Origin: Microthrixaceae bacterium
GTDB taxonomy: Bacteria; Actinomycetota; Acidimicrobiia; Acidimicrobiales; Iamiaceae
Assembly: GCA_016702505.1 (NCBI GenBank)
Contig: JADJDU010000009.1
Span: forward strand, 124,001-188,000
Length of the DNA stretch: 64,000 nt
Direction: 5' to 3'
Positions 53,988 to 63,853 of the stretch are shown here, piece after piece; positions within the stretch are counted from its first letter, which is position 1, and the number at the start of each line of letters is the position of its first letter. Made by a program: the position numbers and the translations under genes. The notes beneath the pieces were generated by a model, which was given only the letters and a program-made list of their open reading frames with translations, did not search any database and had not been told where the DNA came from.

Positions 53988-54680
53988 GTGACGGTCGGGC
54001 CGACAGAAGTAACCCCACCGGGACCATCGAGGTCGGATGTGACGATGGCTGCCGTTCACCTGCACGTACCCGAGGTATCTCCCCGCGGGGAATCTACGGT
54101 CGAAGACCTGGTGGACGCCGCCCGTGACGGCGACCACAGCGCCTTCGAGGAACTGGTTCGCCGCACCCACGCCGACACGTTCGCGCTGGCTCGACGGCTG
54201 GTCTCCGATCCTGATGACGCGCTCGACGTGACCCAGGAGGCCTACCTCCGGGCGTTCCGGTCGATGCGCAAGTTCCGTGGTGACGCCCAGTTCTCGACCT
54301 GGTTGTACCGGATCACCGCCAACTGCGCTTCCACCCACCTGGGGCGCCGGAGGCGTCACCGCCACGACGAGCTGGAAGACGAGCTCGCCGTCATCGACGA
54401 CGCTCCCGAGCACGACCCCGCGGCCATGGCCGACGTCGCACTCCTGAAGGAGCGTCTCGAGGCCGCCATCGCCGCGCTGCCACCCCGGCTACGGGCCGTC
54501 GTCGTCCTGCGCGATGTGTACGACCTGAACCACGCCGAGATCGCCGAAGAGCTCGGCATCTCGGAGTCTGCGGCCAAGGTTCGCTTGCACCGGGCCCGCC
54601 GAAGGCTACGCAGCCAGGTGTTTCCGATGCGGGGCGAGGAGAGCATCGATGAGGGAGAGGAGCACGCCCATGCGGTGTGA
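53988..54680 (+). CDS. ECF-type RNA polymerase sigma factor
   Basis: 230 residues from GTG 53988 (ATG 54045 is an alternative). Region 2 (DPDDALDVTQEAYLRAFRSM, FSTWLYRITANCA) and region 4 (RLRAVVVLRDVYDLNHAEIA) are complete. The following gene encodes a zinc-finger anti-sigma factor and overlaps the 3' end, so activity is probably held off until an envelope or redox signal. The regulon may include the cell-surface genes to the right; this is a guess. Confidence 0.95.
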   Translation: MTVGPTEVTPPGPSRSDVTMAAVHLHVPEVSPRGESTVEDLVDAARDGDHSAFEELVRRTHADTFALARRLVSDPDDALDVTQEAYLRAFRSMRKFRGDAQFSTWLYRITANCASTHLGRRRRHRHDELEDELAVIDDAPEHDPAAMADVALLKERLEAAIAALPPRLRAVVVLRDVYDLNHAEIAEELGISESAAKVRLHRARRRLRSQVFPMRGEESIDEGEEHAHAV

Positions 54681-55023
54681 AGAGGTCAGCGATGTACTCC
54701 CAGGCCTGATTGACGGATCGGCCGATCTGACGCAGGCCGAACACCACCATGTCGCCGAGTGCTTGCGGTGCCAGGCCGAGCTCGTTCAGTACCGCAAGCT
54801 GGTCCGAGGGCTCCGTCTGCTCCGCTCCGACCTGGGCGCCCTACCCGACGGGTTGAGCGACAACATCCTCGTCTACCTAGCCGAAGCGTCCGAGCGGAGC
54901 GCGGTGCGAGCCATTCTCACTGGGCGCCGCGCCGCGTACCTCGGAGGCATCGCGGCCACGGCTGCTGGCGCAGGGGCCGCCTTCGTGCTGGCCCGTCGAG
55001 GCCGTCTCCCCCTGGCCGGCTGA
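54670..55023 (+). CDS. Anti-sigma factor with zinc-finger (ZAS/HC2) domain
   Basis: 117 residues from ATG 54670, overlapping the sigma gene by 11 bases. The motif HHHVAECLRCQAEL supplies the HxxxCxxC zinc site of the anti-sigma domain; a single membrane helix (YLGGIAATAAGAGAAFVLA) follows near the C-terminus with almost nothing outside. This is the normal partner of an ECF factor. Confidence 0.88.
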   Translation: MRCEEVSDVLPGLIDGSADLTQAEHHHVAECLRCQAELVQYRKLVRGLRLLRSDLGALPDGLSDNILVYLAEASERSAVRAILTGRRAAYLGGIAATAAGAGAAFVLARRGRLPLAG

Positions 55024-55130
55024 GCCCGGCTTCGAGTAGACGGTAACCGCCGTCGCGGTGAAGCGTGGGCCGCACCGCTAGAAGACCCGGTGGGAGATAT
55101 CTCGGCCTCCCCCAGCCAGGGAAAACGGAG

Positions 55131-55163
55131 AAAGGGGGCCCCGCCGGAGCGGGACCCCCTTTT
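55131..55163. terminator. Strong bidirectional terminator
   Basis: AAAGGGGGcCCCGC pairs with GCGGGaCCCCCTTT around CGGA; TTTT follows on the plus strand. It lies between the convergent anti-sigma and DUF4214 genes. Confidence 0.85.
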
Positions 55164-55215
55164 CGGAAGCCGTTGCGTCAGCTACTCACGAGGAGCAGCC
55201 TGGCTCTCAGCCCTA

Positions 55216-56875
55216 TCAGAGGGGCTGGGTGCCGGGGGCCTCGTGGGGGTGGTGGTGCGAGGGGATGGTGATGTTCGCACGCTTGGTGTACTCACCCGAG
55301 GGGTTGTCGACCAGCCACACGTAGAGGTAGCTGTTGGGAGCCGAGAGGCCCCAGGTGTCGAAGAACCACCACATCCACCAATCAGACTCGGTGGGGTTGG
55401 TCTGGAAGTAGGTCCAGTTCCAGTCGGCGGCGACGTACTCGGCCTCGCTGGGCATGCGGCCCAGGAGGTGCAGGTAGGCGATGCCGGTGCCGACCTTGGA
55501 CGACATGCGGTTCTTGAACTCTTGCGACTCCGAGAAGCCGATCAGCATCTCGGCCGGGCTGTAACGCTCGGTCTGGAGCTGACGGGTCCAGAAGGCGGCG
55601 CCAGTCTCGTCGGGCTCACGATCGAGCACGTTGCGGTAGATCAGCGCCACGAACTCGGCCGCGTCGGTCGAATCCTCGTCACCCTTGAGGTCGAAGCCAC
55701 CGTAGGTGTCCTCGAACTCCTGGGACTGAACGAAGAACTCCGGAGACGTCGAGCAACGACCAACCACTGCGGAGGGCGTTGGTCCAGAAGCACAGACCAC
55801 CGGCATCCGGGATGCGGCTGAAGTAGGCGGTGTAGAGGCGGTAAGCCGGACCATCGGTCTGCTCAGCGTCCTCGGCCAGGGTGCGCACGAAGTCGACACG
55901 ACGAGCGAAGTACACGTCGTTGGTGGCCTGCTGGTTGACGAGGGTGTTGACCTTGGGGCCGAACTCGGCAAGCAGGTGCGGGGCCCAACGGGCGTAGTTG
56001 TTGGCGTCCACCTTGGCGGCGGCAACCTCGCCGGCCTCCAGGATGTTGTTGTTGGCGGTACCGCCACCGGCGCCGTTGTCGGCGGGCATGAAGCCACCGC
56101 CCGAGGGGATGGTGGTGAGGTACGAGTAGCGCTTGTCGTACAGCGTCTTGTAGGCGATGGACGACTCGTAGCCAGTCGAGGTGATGAAGGCGGGCGGGTC
56201 GAAGGTGGCGCCGTTGGTGAGACGGGTCCACTCAGCGCGGCTGCGCATGACCCAAGCATCGTTGTAGCGATCCCAGTCGAGGTCGCTCCAGAAGTTGTTG
56301 GTGAGCTTGTTGTACCAGTAGGTGTACTCGTCGTCGCGGGGGAAATGACCGGCGACGGCTTCCGGGTCAGACGAGCACCCGGTCCAGAAGCGGTACTCCT
56401 GGTCGATCATGTCGGACCAGTTCTTGTACGGACGGTACGGAAGGGTGTTCAGCACCGGGGCGGCCGGCGGGGTGACCACCGGAGCGGTGACGGTGACGGT
56501 GCCGGACTCGGGGGCGCGGACCGGGCCACCGAAGCCGGGGTAGGCGTTGTGGCTGTAGATCTCGGCGTAGTACTTGCCGGCGGCCACGTTCTCGATGGTG
56601 AGGGTGGTGGTGGGGGCGAGCACGACGTACACGTCACCAACCTGCACACCGGCCTCGTTGTAGAGGGCGATCACGTAGGAGGTGGCGGGCTCACCGGTGT
56701 TGGGGGCATCCCAGTCGAGAACGATCTGGTTGGTGCCACCAGCAGCGGTGGCGTTGCGCACCGCATCGGGGTGGACGGCGGCGGCGTTGGCCGGGCTGGC
56801 CAGGGCAAACACGCCGGTCAGTGAGGCAGCGGCGGTGGCCGCAGCCAGACCGACACGCATCTTGGTCTGAGTCAT
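55216..56875 (-). CDS. Secreted DUF4214-domain protein with one apparent extra base
   Basis: Begins MTQTKMRVGLAAATAAASLT with signal peptide ending SPANAA. A fibronectin type III-like domain (about 35-130) is followed by DUF4214-type repeats: YRFWTGCSSDPEA, LYTAYFSRIPDAGGLCFW and, in the next frame, YRNVLDREPDETGAAFWTRQ. The frame breaks at 55740-55741, where CC instead of C (plus strand) splits the gene; removing one base gives 552 residues. DUF4214 occurs in surface and matrix proteins. It may bind the polysaccharide made by neighbouring genes (inference). Confidence 0.85.
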
Positions 56876-57212
56876 GGTTCTGTCTTTATCCTTGGCTAGG
56901 GGTTGATTGCGTGTGCCCCGGCAACCGGGAGCGTGACGCTGGACTGCCGTTGGCTTCCACGAGAGTAGACGCCGTGCCCACCCGATTGGTTGACACTGGC
57001 AGCGGGAAAATGTCGGACGGTCAGCGCGGTCGCCTCCCTCCCGAACGGTTGCCTGCGCCCCGAAGGGCCACCCCCCAGAGGGGGAGCGGGGGTCAGGGTA
57101 GGACACCGGGGCTCATCGGACAAACCTTTCGACCTCCGACACCGGCACACAGAGGGCCGCGAGCGGGCCGACCGGCGGTGTCGACGATCGGCCCGCCACC
57201 GGATGGCGCGTG
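56876..57212. other. Spacer between DUF4214 gene and glycosidase gene
   Basis: 337 bases. A small hairpin CCCGG-ttg-CCGGG lies in the 5' leader of the DUF4214 gene (about 56920), and a gccaccccccagagggggagc hairpin-like stretch at about 57067-57090. No clear promoter; no gene. Confidence 0.5.
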
Positions 57213-58610
57213 TCAGCGACGACAGGGATAGACCGTGCCAGCGACCCTCATCGCCAGAGGCGGCACCACCGCAGTGTCCCCGTCGACCAGGACTTCGGCC
57301 GTCAGCGCCGAGCGATTGAGCACGTAGACGGCGTCGTCGATGGCCAAGGCGCTGACATGATCTGGGACCGAGGAGGCCGCGTCACTCCACCGGCCACCGA
57401 CCGGGGCGCAAGCTGACCAAGCCGTGATCGAGGATCCCAGCGCGGTGGCTGTGGGTGGCCCGAGGGCCGGGTCCGTCCAGAGGCATCCGGCGCAACTAGT
57501 GCCTTCGGCCTGTGGTGACCACAACATGGCCACCGATGCGCCGGCCTCACCCATCCGGGTCAACGCCCAGGTGGTGGCGGCATGTTGCAGCGCCTCGTTC
57601 CACGACGGATCGCTGACGTGGACCTCAGACCACCAGATGGGCAGGTCGGTCCGGGCCGCCAGCCACCGGGTCAGCTCGGCGTACACCTCAGTGGCGGTGA
57701 ACGGATCGGTGATGAGGCCCCGGTCCCGGGTGGTGATCCAACCGTCGAGGGATACGAAGTCGGCCCCGTCGTTGTGCTCGAGCCAATAGGTGAGGACATC
57801 GAGCGGCCGCTGGTCGACCACTCCCCATGGACCTCGCACCCCGCTGGGGTGAGACATCGACTGGGCATCGGACCAGATGTCGATGGGCGCGTAGGGTCCC
57901 CCGACCTGCGCGTCGGGCCTTACCTCTTTCACCGCGTGGTAGACCGCGTTGTACATGTCGGTGTAGCTGGCCGCGTCCCACGCGTTGGTGGCCGGGTCGT
58001 GGAAGCCCTTCATCTCGTTCCAGACCTGGAACCGTCTCACCTGCGGGTATCTGGCGGCGGCAGCCGCGGCCAGAGCGGCGAACTCGTCGTAGCGGTCCGG
58101 CAAGGGAGCGACGGTGAGCAGGCTCCAGTCCGTCGTACCCTCCGGTTGACCCTTCATCCAGTCCGGGGCGCAGCACAAGGTGAGCACCGGCTCGGCCCCG
58201 ACGCTGGTGATGAGGGCGATCCGCTCGTCGAGCGTGGACCAGTCGAACTGCCCTGGCGAAGGTTGAGGGTTGGCGGTTCCCCAGCCCATGAGAAACACGT
58301 TCTGAATCGGGATGTCTTCGAGGATCCCCAGCTCGACGGTACGAGGTTCGGCAGATGTCACCGCTCCGATCGTGGAATCGGTGTGGCTGATCCCCACCAC
58401 CAGCCGGTTCGGCCGCGACCCCTGATCAGGTGCGGCCACGTCGACGGTCACCTTTAGAACCGGGTCACAGCCCGACACCACCACCACACAGGCCAGCACC
58501 GAGATGGCGATGCGCCACGACGACGTTCCACCGAGCCCGTCAGCGGCCCCGCCAGCAGACCTGAAAGGCCAATGCCGACGCCACCATCTGTGGGTATTCG
58601 AGCTCGGCAT
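57213..58610 (-). CDS. Glycoside hydrolase-like lipoprotein (clan GH-A type)
   Basis: 465 residues from ATG 58610. A basic start and hydrophobic helix lead to lipobox VVVSGC (Cys48). The (beta/alpha)8-type domain has RFQVWNEMKGF with the likely acid/base Glu199 and LPIWWSEVHVSD with the likely nucleophile Glu329, as in GH39/GH5-like families. Substrate unknown. Anchored outside the membrane and divergent from the glycan operon, it may trim or release the polymer made there. Confidence 0.78.
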   Translation of the reverse strand: MPSSNTHRWWRRHWPFRSAGGAADGLGGTSSWRIAISVLACVVVVSGCDPVLKVTVDVAAPDQGSRPNRLVVGISHTDSTIGAVTSAEPRTVELGILEDIPIQNVFLMGWGTANPQPSPGQFDWSTLDERIALITSVGAEPVLTLCCAPDWMKGQPEGTTDWSLLTVAPLPDRYDEFAALAAAAAARYPQVRRFQVWNEMKGFHDPATNAWDAASYTDMYNAVYHAVKEVRPDAQVGGPYAPIDIWSDAQSMSHPSGVRGPWGVVDQRPLDVLTYWLEHNDGADFVSLDGWITTRDRGLITDPFTATEVYAELTRWLAARTDLPIWWSEVHVSDPSWNEALQHAATTWALTRMGEAGASVAMLWSPQAEGTSCAGCLWTDPALGPPTATALGSSITAWSACAPVGGRWSDAASSVPDHVSALAIDDAVYVLNRSALTAEVLVDGDTAVVPPLAMRVAGTVYPCRR

Positions 58611-58682
58611 GTTAGGTTCATCGGGACACAACGGCTGACATCAAGTCCTCACAGGTAACTTCTCGCGCCGACGTGCCCGCCC

Positions 58683-59522
58683 ATGACCATCACCTCTGAA
58701 ACCCACGTCGAGCGCCGGAGGTCAGATCTGGCTCCCCAACTCGGCGAAACCCGGGAGTCGACGCTGGGCGGACTGACCGTCAGCGTCATCATGCCCATCC
58801 TCAACGAGGAAGCCGGGCTGGAGGCGACGCTGCCCCACCTACCTCGGTACATCACCGAGGTGATCGTGGTAGACGGCGGCTCCACCGACCGCAGCATCGA
58901 CGTGTTGGCCCGGATCCGCCCCGACGCGCTGCTGCTCCGCCAGGACGGGCGCGGCAAGGGCGACGCCCTCAAGACCGGGATCAGGGCAGCCACCGGGGAC
59001 ATCATCGTCACAATGGATGCCGACGGCTCCATGGACCCGAGGGACATCGATGCGGCCATGGAACGCTTGTTGCAGGGTGATCACTTCGTGAAGGGTTCCC
59101 GGTGCCTGCCGGGCGGCGGGAGCGACGATTTCACACCCATCCGCAAGGCCGGCAACGCGTTCCTCACCGGGGTCACCAACGCCGCGGTCGGGCGGAAGTT
59201 CACCGACATCACCTACGGGTTCAACGCCTACTGGCGCAGCGTCGAAGACCTAGTCCACGACCTAGCCGACGGTTTCGAGTTCGAGATCCAACTCGCGGTC
59301 AGGGCAGCTCAGGCCGGGCTGCGCACGTCAGAGGTCGCCTGCCACGAGGCCACCAGGGTCGGCGGCGCATCCAAGCTCCACGCCGTGCGTGACGGGTGGC
59401 GGATCCTGCGGTCGATCCTGTCCGAAGCCCGCTCGGGCGAACACCACCGCTGGCACCTCCCCGAGCCGCAGTCCGCGCCCGGCGGTGGAGAGTTCGCTCC
59501 CAGCGCCCTCGCGGATAGGTGA
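58683..59522 (+). CDS. Family 2 glycosyltransferase (polyprenyl-phosphate sugar synthase-like)
   Basis: 279 residues. GT-A fold motifs: VSVIMPILNEEAGLEATL, VIVVDGGSTDRS, and the DXD-type MDADGS. RGKGDALKTGIRAATGDIIV and ITYGFNAYW match dolichol/undecaprenyl-phosphate mannose or glucose synthase-like enzymes. No membrane helix at the end. First gene of the glycan operon. Confidence 0.9.
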   Translation: MTITSETHVERRRSDLAPQLGETRESTLGGLTVSVIMPILNEEAGLEATLPHLPRYITEVIVVDGGSTDRSIDVLARIRPDALLLRQDGRGKGDALKTGIRAATGDIIVTMDADGSMDPRDIDAAMERLLQGDHFVKGSRCLPGGGSDDFTPIRKAGNAFLTGVTNAAVGRKFTDITYGFNAYWRSVEDLVHDLADGFEFEIQLAVRAAQAGLRTSEVACHEATRVGGASKLHAVRDGWRILRSILSEARSGEHHRWHLPEPQSAPGGGEFAPSALADR

Positions 59523-60613
59523 CCCACCGTCGCCACGGCGCGGCGCAAGGTCCGGCTTCGCACCTAACTGCCCGCAAAGGAAGCGACCCGACGGCAAGCC
59601 CGACGGCCAGCGTCATCATCTGCGCCTACACCGAGCGCCGGTGGGACGACCTCGTGGAGTCGGTGCGCGTCATGGGAGACAGCGGAGACGACGCCCCCTT
59701 CGAGATCATCGTGGTCATCGACCACAACCCGGGCCTGGCCGCTCGCGTCCGTGACGAGGTGAGCGGCGTCCACGTGGTGGAGAACCAGGGCAGCCGGGGT
59801 TTGTCCGGTGCGCGCAACACGGGTATAGCCGAGGCCCGCGGCGACGTGGTGGTCTTCCTCGACGACGATGCCGTGCCTGCCCCTGGCTGGCTCCCCCACC
59901 TACTTGCCCCCTACTCGGACGAGGCGGTGATGGGTGTGGGTGGGGCCGCCGATGCCGTCTGGCCCGACCTCCGTCCAGCGTGGTTCCCCGCCGAGTTCGA
60001 GTGGGTGGTCGGTTGCAGCTGGACCGGTCTCCCGGTGGAGCTCGCCCCGATCCGGAACCTGATCGGGTGCAACATGTCGTTCCGCCGTGAGGTGTTCGAC
60101 CTGGTCGGCGGCTTCCGCGAGGGGATCGGCCGGGTCGGGACCACGCCTTTGGGTTGCGAGGAGACCGAGCTGTGCATCCGTCTCCGCCAGTCCAGACCAT
60201 CGACCGTTCTGCTCTACGAGCCCCGAGCCCGGGTCAACCACACGGTCTCCCCCGACCGGATCCGTTGGCGCTACTTCCGATCGCGGTGCCATGCCGAAGG
60301 CCTGTCCAAGGCGCTCGTGACCACCGAGGTCGGCAGTCGAGACGGGCTTGCCGCTGAACGGGCCCACACCCTCAAGGTCCTACCCAGGGGAGTTTGGTAC
60401 GGGCTCAAGGCGACGGCTCGAGGCGACCGGTCCGGTCTGACCCGGGCCGGAGCCATCATCGGTGGACTGGCCTGGACTTCGGCCGGCTACGCCTCGGGCC
60501 GGATCACCGCCCGCCGAAACCAGCGTCGAACCGGCGTTGGTTCCGGCTCGCCATCGGGGGCCGAGTCGACGCCCGCTCCCAACCGCGACCACCGGTCACC
60601 TCTAGACCGATGA
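59519..60613 (+). CDS. Family 2 glycosyltransferase
   Basis: 364 residues; GTG start overlapping the previous stop (GTGA). Motifs SVIICAYTERRWDDLVESV, NQGSRGLSGARNTGIAEA and VVFLDDDAVPAPGWL (metal site), then GCNMSFRREVFDLVGGFRE and a GCEETELC acid motif. It probably adds a sugar to a lipid-linked glycan; linkage unknown. Confidence 0.92.
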   Translation: MTHRRHGAAQGPASHLTARKGSDPTASPTASVIICAYTERRWDDLVESVRVMGDSGDDAPFEIIVVIDHNPGLAARVRDEVSGVHVVENQGSRGLSGARNTGIAEARGDVVVFLDDDAVPAPGWLPHLLAPYSDEAVMGVGGAADAVWPDLRPAWFPAEFEWVVGCSWTGLPVELAPIRNLIGCNMSFRREVFDLVGGFREGIGRVGTTPLGCEETELCIRLRQSRPSTVLLYEPRARVNHTVSPDRIRWRYFRSRCHAEGLSKALVTTEVGSRDGLAAERAHTLKVLPRGVWYGLKATARGDRSGLTRAGAIIGGLAWTSAGYASGRITARRNQRRTGVGSGSPSGAESTPAPNRDHRSPLDR

Positions 60614-60620
60614 CCAACCT

Positions 60621-61982
60621 GTGAACACCTCGCCTAGCGCATCCGTGGCGCCGAGACCGCCGGCGTCGGGGCAGGGATCGGGATCGGGTCGGGTTCGTCA
60701 CCACCTGAGCATTCCCCTTTTCAGGAATGCCTACGCGCTGGTAGCGGCCAGCGCTCTCACCTCGGTCCTGGGCCTCATCTACTGGGGTGTCGCAGCTCGT
60801 CGCTACCCCGAGATCGAGGTCGGCCGAGGCGGGGCCGCCGTGGCCGCTCTACTGCTGATCGGCGGTGCCAGCCAACTGAACCTCACCCACATCCTCCCCC
60901 GCTTCCTCCCTGCTCACGGCGAGCAGAGCCGACGTCTCGTCGTACTGTCGTACGGCGCCGCAACGGCCGCGGCGGTTGTCATCGGCGGGATCTTCGTGAC
61001 GTTGGGCGGAGTCGATTCGTCGCTGGGGGGCACCGGGTCTCCCTGGCCCGCCAGAGCCGCGTTCGTTGCAGCAGTGGTGGCGTGGAACATGTTCACCCTT
61101 CAAGATGCGGTGCTTGCCGGCATCCGTCAGTCCGTGTGGGTACCAGTAGAGAACGGGCTGTTCGCGGCAACCAAGGTGGCGCTGGTGTGGCTGTTGGCTG
61201 GCCACATGCCCAGATCCGGGATCTTCACGTCGTGGAGTGTTCCGGCCGCGATGATCGCCGTCCCGGTGAGCATCGTGTTGATGACCCGGTTGCTCCCGGC
61301 CCATCAGCGTTCCACCGCCCACCGTGAGGCGCCTCCGTCTGGCGACCTGCTCCGGTACTCCGCTGCCGACTACCTGGGAGGACTTTTCCAGTTGGCGTCG
61401 GTGAACCTGATGCCGTTGTTGGTGGCGGCGATCGTCGGGCTTCGAGCCAACGCCGCCTTCGCCACAGCATGGATCGCAGCCAGCGCCTTCGACCTGGCCC
61501 TGGCCAGCGTGGGGGTGTCGTTCACGGTGGAGGGGGCCAACGACGAGGATCGGATCCACGCATTGCTGGGGAGCACCGTTCGCCTCAGCGGGGCCATCAC
61601 CGCCGGTGGGGTGGCAGCGATCATGGTTCTGGCCCCAACGGCCATGTCGATCCTGGGCGAGGGGTACGAGGCTGGAGCCGATGTGTTGAGGCTGCTGGCG
61701 TTGGCGATGCCGTTCAGGGCCGCGCTGACAGTATTCCTCAGCGTTGCCCGACTTCGACGTCGGCTGGTGGCGATGATCGCTACCCAGGCTGCCAGTTGCA
61801 CCATCGCGGTGGCGTTGGCCGCATACCTACTGCCTCGTCAGGGGATCACCGGGGCCGCTCTCGGCTACGCCGTCGCCCAAGCGGTAGTGGCGGTGGCCGT
61901 GATCCCGACGATCACCCGCGAAATACAGGGCGCCGGACACCACGGACGCCCAAAGCACCCCGGTCCGGCGGTGATGGCTTGA
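60621..61982 (+). CDS. Wzx-like oligosaccharide flippase / membrane exporter
   Basis: 453 residues from GTG 60621. About 12 hydrophobic segments (e.g. YALVAASALTSVLGLIYWGV; PTAMSILGEGYEAGADVLRL near the end) fit the polysaccharide flippase/MATE-like group. It would move the lipid-linked glycan across the membrane. The stop overlaps the next gene. Confidence 0.82.
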   Translation: MNTSPSASVAPRPPASGQGSGSGRVRHHLSIPLFRNAYALVAASALTSVLGLIYWGVAARRYPEIEVGRGGAAVAALLLIGGASQLNLTHILPRFLPAHGEQSRRLVVLSYGAATAAAVVIGGIFVTLGGVDSSLGGTGSPWPARAAFVAAVVAWNMFTLQDAVLAGIRQSVWVPVENGLFAATKVALVWLLAGHMPRSGIFTSWSVPAAMIAVPVSIVLMTRLLPAHQRSTAHREAPPSGDLLRYSAADYLGGLFQLASVNLMPLLVAAIVGLRANAAFATAWIAASAFDLALASVGVSFTVEGANDEDRIHALLGSTVRLSGAITAGGVAAIMVLAPTAMSILGEGYEAGADVLRLLALAMPFRAALTVFLSVARLRRRLVAMIATQAASCTIAVALAAYLLPRQGITGAALGYAVAQAVVAVAVIPTITREIQGAGHHGRPKHPGPAVMA

Positions 61983-63853
61983 CTCCCCTCTCCACCTCTG
62001 CATCTTCGTCCAGTGACGCCGGTTCGAGGCCGAGCCGGTCCGATGAGCCGACCGGGCGCGGGCGCACCGGACCGCCATCGACCGCGGGCCGGGGCTGGGC
62101 GCTCCCATGTGCCATGACCATCGGCGCCTTGGTGTTGTGGCTGTGGGGTACGGCGCGACTCGACCCATCGGCCATGTCCGACGCTGGCCTCGTGTCGGTG
62201 CTCGGCTGGCAGTTCCCGGTGTCGTTCGCGCTGCTGGCCGGAGCGTTCGCTATGTGTGTGCGCCACCGCGACCGTCGTCCCCTACTCGTCCTCCAGACGA
62301 TCCTGCTGGTAGTGATGATCCAGGGAATCACTCCACTGGTGGAACCTCACCCGGCGTACTTCACCGCCTATCTGCACGTTGGGTTCGTCGACGAGATCAT
62401 CCGTAACGGTCACACCGTGCCCGAGCTAGATGCCCGCTTCAACTGGCCCGGGTCGTTCGCTTTCGCCGCGCTCGTCTCGGCCGCAGGCGGCGAAGACAGT
62501 GCGATGAGCCTGGTCCGATGGGCGCCGGTGGCGTTCAACCTGGCCTTCCTGGCCCCACTGTGGATGATCGCCAAGGCACTACGAACTGATCATGCCGGGC
62601 GGTGGATCGCCCTTTGGGTCTTCGTGGCCGCCAACTGGGTTCACCAGGACTACCTCGCACCCCAAGCCGAGGCCTACTTCTTGTACCTGGTGGTGGTGGG
62701 GCTGGTACTGCGCTACCTGGGCGGAGAGGGCACTCACTGGACGGCCAAACGCTCGCCGTTCGTCCCCGAGTTGGTGCTTGACCGCCTCCGAAGACTCCAG
62801 GACCTCGACGGAGCCAGGCGGAGGGAGGCGGCCGGGTCCGTGGTCGACCCCAGGACCACCCGGTTCTTGCTGTGGAGCATCGTGGCGGTTTGTGCCACCA
62901 CGGTGGTCAGCCACCAGCTCACCCCGTTCGCCCTCATCGCCGTCGTGGGGGTACTGGTCCTGGTCGGCGCCTGTCGGGCGGTCCACCTGCCAGTGATCAT
63001 CGCCGTACTGTTCGTCGGGTGGTTCTCGGTGGGGGCCGTGACCTGGTGGAGCAGTCACCTCGGAGAGCTTGTGAGCGGCTTCGGCCAGTTCGGAGACAAC
63101 GCGTCGTCGGGCCTGCTGGCCCGACTCGGCGGTAGCGACCTACGAGCGGTGGTGCTGTGGTTGCGGGTGGCCTTCTCGGCGGTGATGCTGGGCGGAGCCA
63201 TGGTGCTGGCTGGGTTTCGATGGCGGGCTGGAAAACCTCCGGTGGCGGCCCTGGCCCTGCTGCTTCCACCATTCCTCCTGGTCGGAGGTCAAAGCTATGG
63301 CGGGGAGGTCCTCCTCCGGTCCTACCTGTTCGCCCTGCCGGCGGCATCCATCCTTCTGGCTCAGGGTCTTAGCGCGGCGGCCCGAAGGCGCGCGACGGCA
63401 GCTGGGGTGATGGTTCTTGGTGGGGTCCTGACGGTGGCTGCCATGGCTGGCCTTACCGTTCGCTTCGGAAACGAGCACTTCGAACGGGTCACCGACGACG
63501 ATCTGGCCGCTGTCAGTTGGGTCTATGAAAACGTTCCCCCCGGCACGGTCCTGGTGGCCCCGACCCGCAACCTGCCGTGGCGCTATCGGGACCTGACCAG
63601 CTATCGCTATGAGCCGCTGGACGAACAACCGTTGGACTCCACCGACAAGGTCCTCGCCTTGATACCCGACGACGGCAACGCCTACCTGATATCCACCCCG
63701 GCGCAGCAACAGTTCGGCGAACAGCTTGCCTTCCTACCATCGGGGTGGTTGACGTCGATAACCGCAGAATTGGTCGACGCCGGGGTGGCCACCGAAGTCT
63801 TTCGCCAAGGCGACGCGGCGGTCTACCGACTCGATGCGGGCCCCAAGCCATGA
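61979..63853 (+). CDS. Large polytopic membrane protein of the glycan operon
   Basis: 624 residues from TTG 61979 (TTGA overlap with the flippase); ATG 62114 is an alternative. About 12 membrane helices in the first ~500 residues, with a loop HVGFVDEIIRNGHTVPELDA after the third, then an extracytoplasmic C-terminal domain (VSWVYENVPPGTVLVAP). It resembles GT-C or polymerase-type proteins but lacks a motif I can assign. Confidence 0.7.
   Translation: MTPLSTSASSSSDAGSRPSRSDEPTGRGRTGPPSTAGRGWALPCAMTIGALVLWLWGTARLDPSAMSDAGLVSVLGWQFPVSFALLAGAFAMCVRHRDRRPLLVLQTILLVVMIQGITPLVEPHPAYFTAYLHVGFVDEIIRNGHTVPELDARFNWPGSFAFAALVSAAGGEDSAMSLVRWAPVAFNLAFLAPLWMIAKALRTDHAGRWIALWVFVAANWVHQDYLAPQAEAYFLYLVVVGLVLRYLGGEGTHWTAKRSPFVPELVLDRLRRLQDLDGARRREAAGSVVDPRTTRFLLWSIVAVCATTVVSHQLTPFALIAVVGVLVLVGACRAVHLPVIIAVLFVGWFSVGAVTWWSSHLGELVSGFGQFGDNASSGLLARLGGSDLRAVVLWLRVAFSAVMLGGAMVLAGFRWRAGKPPVAALALLLPPFLLVGGQSYGGEVLLRSYLFALPAASILLAQGLSAAARRRATAAGVMVLGGVLTVAAMAGLTVRFGNEHFERVTDDDLAAVSWVYENVPPGTVLVAPTRNLPWRYRDLTSYRYEPLDEQPLDSTDKVLALIPDDGNAYLISTPAQQQFGEQLAFLPSGWLTSITAELVDAGVATEVFRQGDAAVYRLDAGPKP

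Noticed and set aside
56900..56945. A riboswitch in the DUF4214 gene leader
   Set aside because: Only one short CCGG hairpin is visible; no conserved motif of a known riboswitch class could be recognised.
61469..61978. Start of the large membrane protein within the flippase gene
   Set aside because: The upstream part overlaps the flippase in another frame and is Gly/Arg/Ser-rich without helices; the TTG at 61979 overlapping the flippase stop is a better start.
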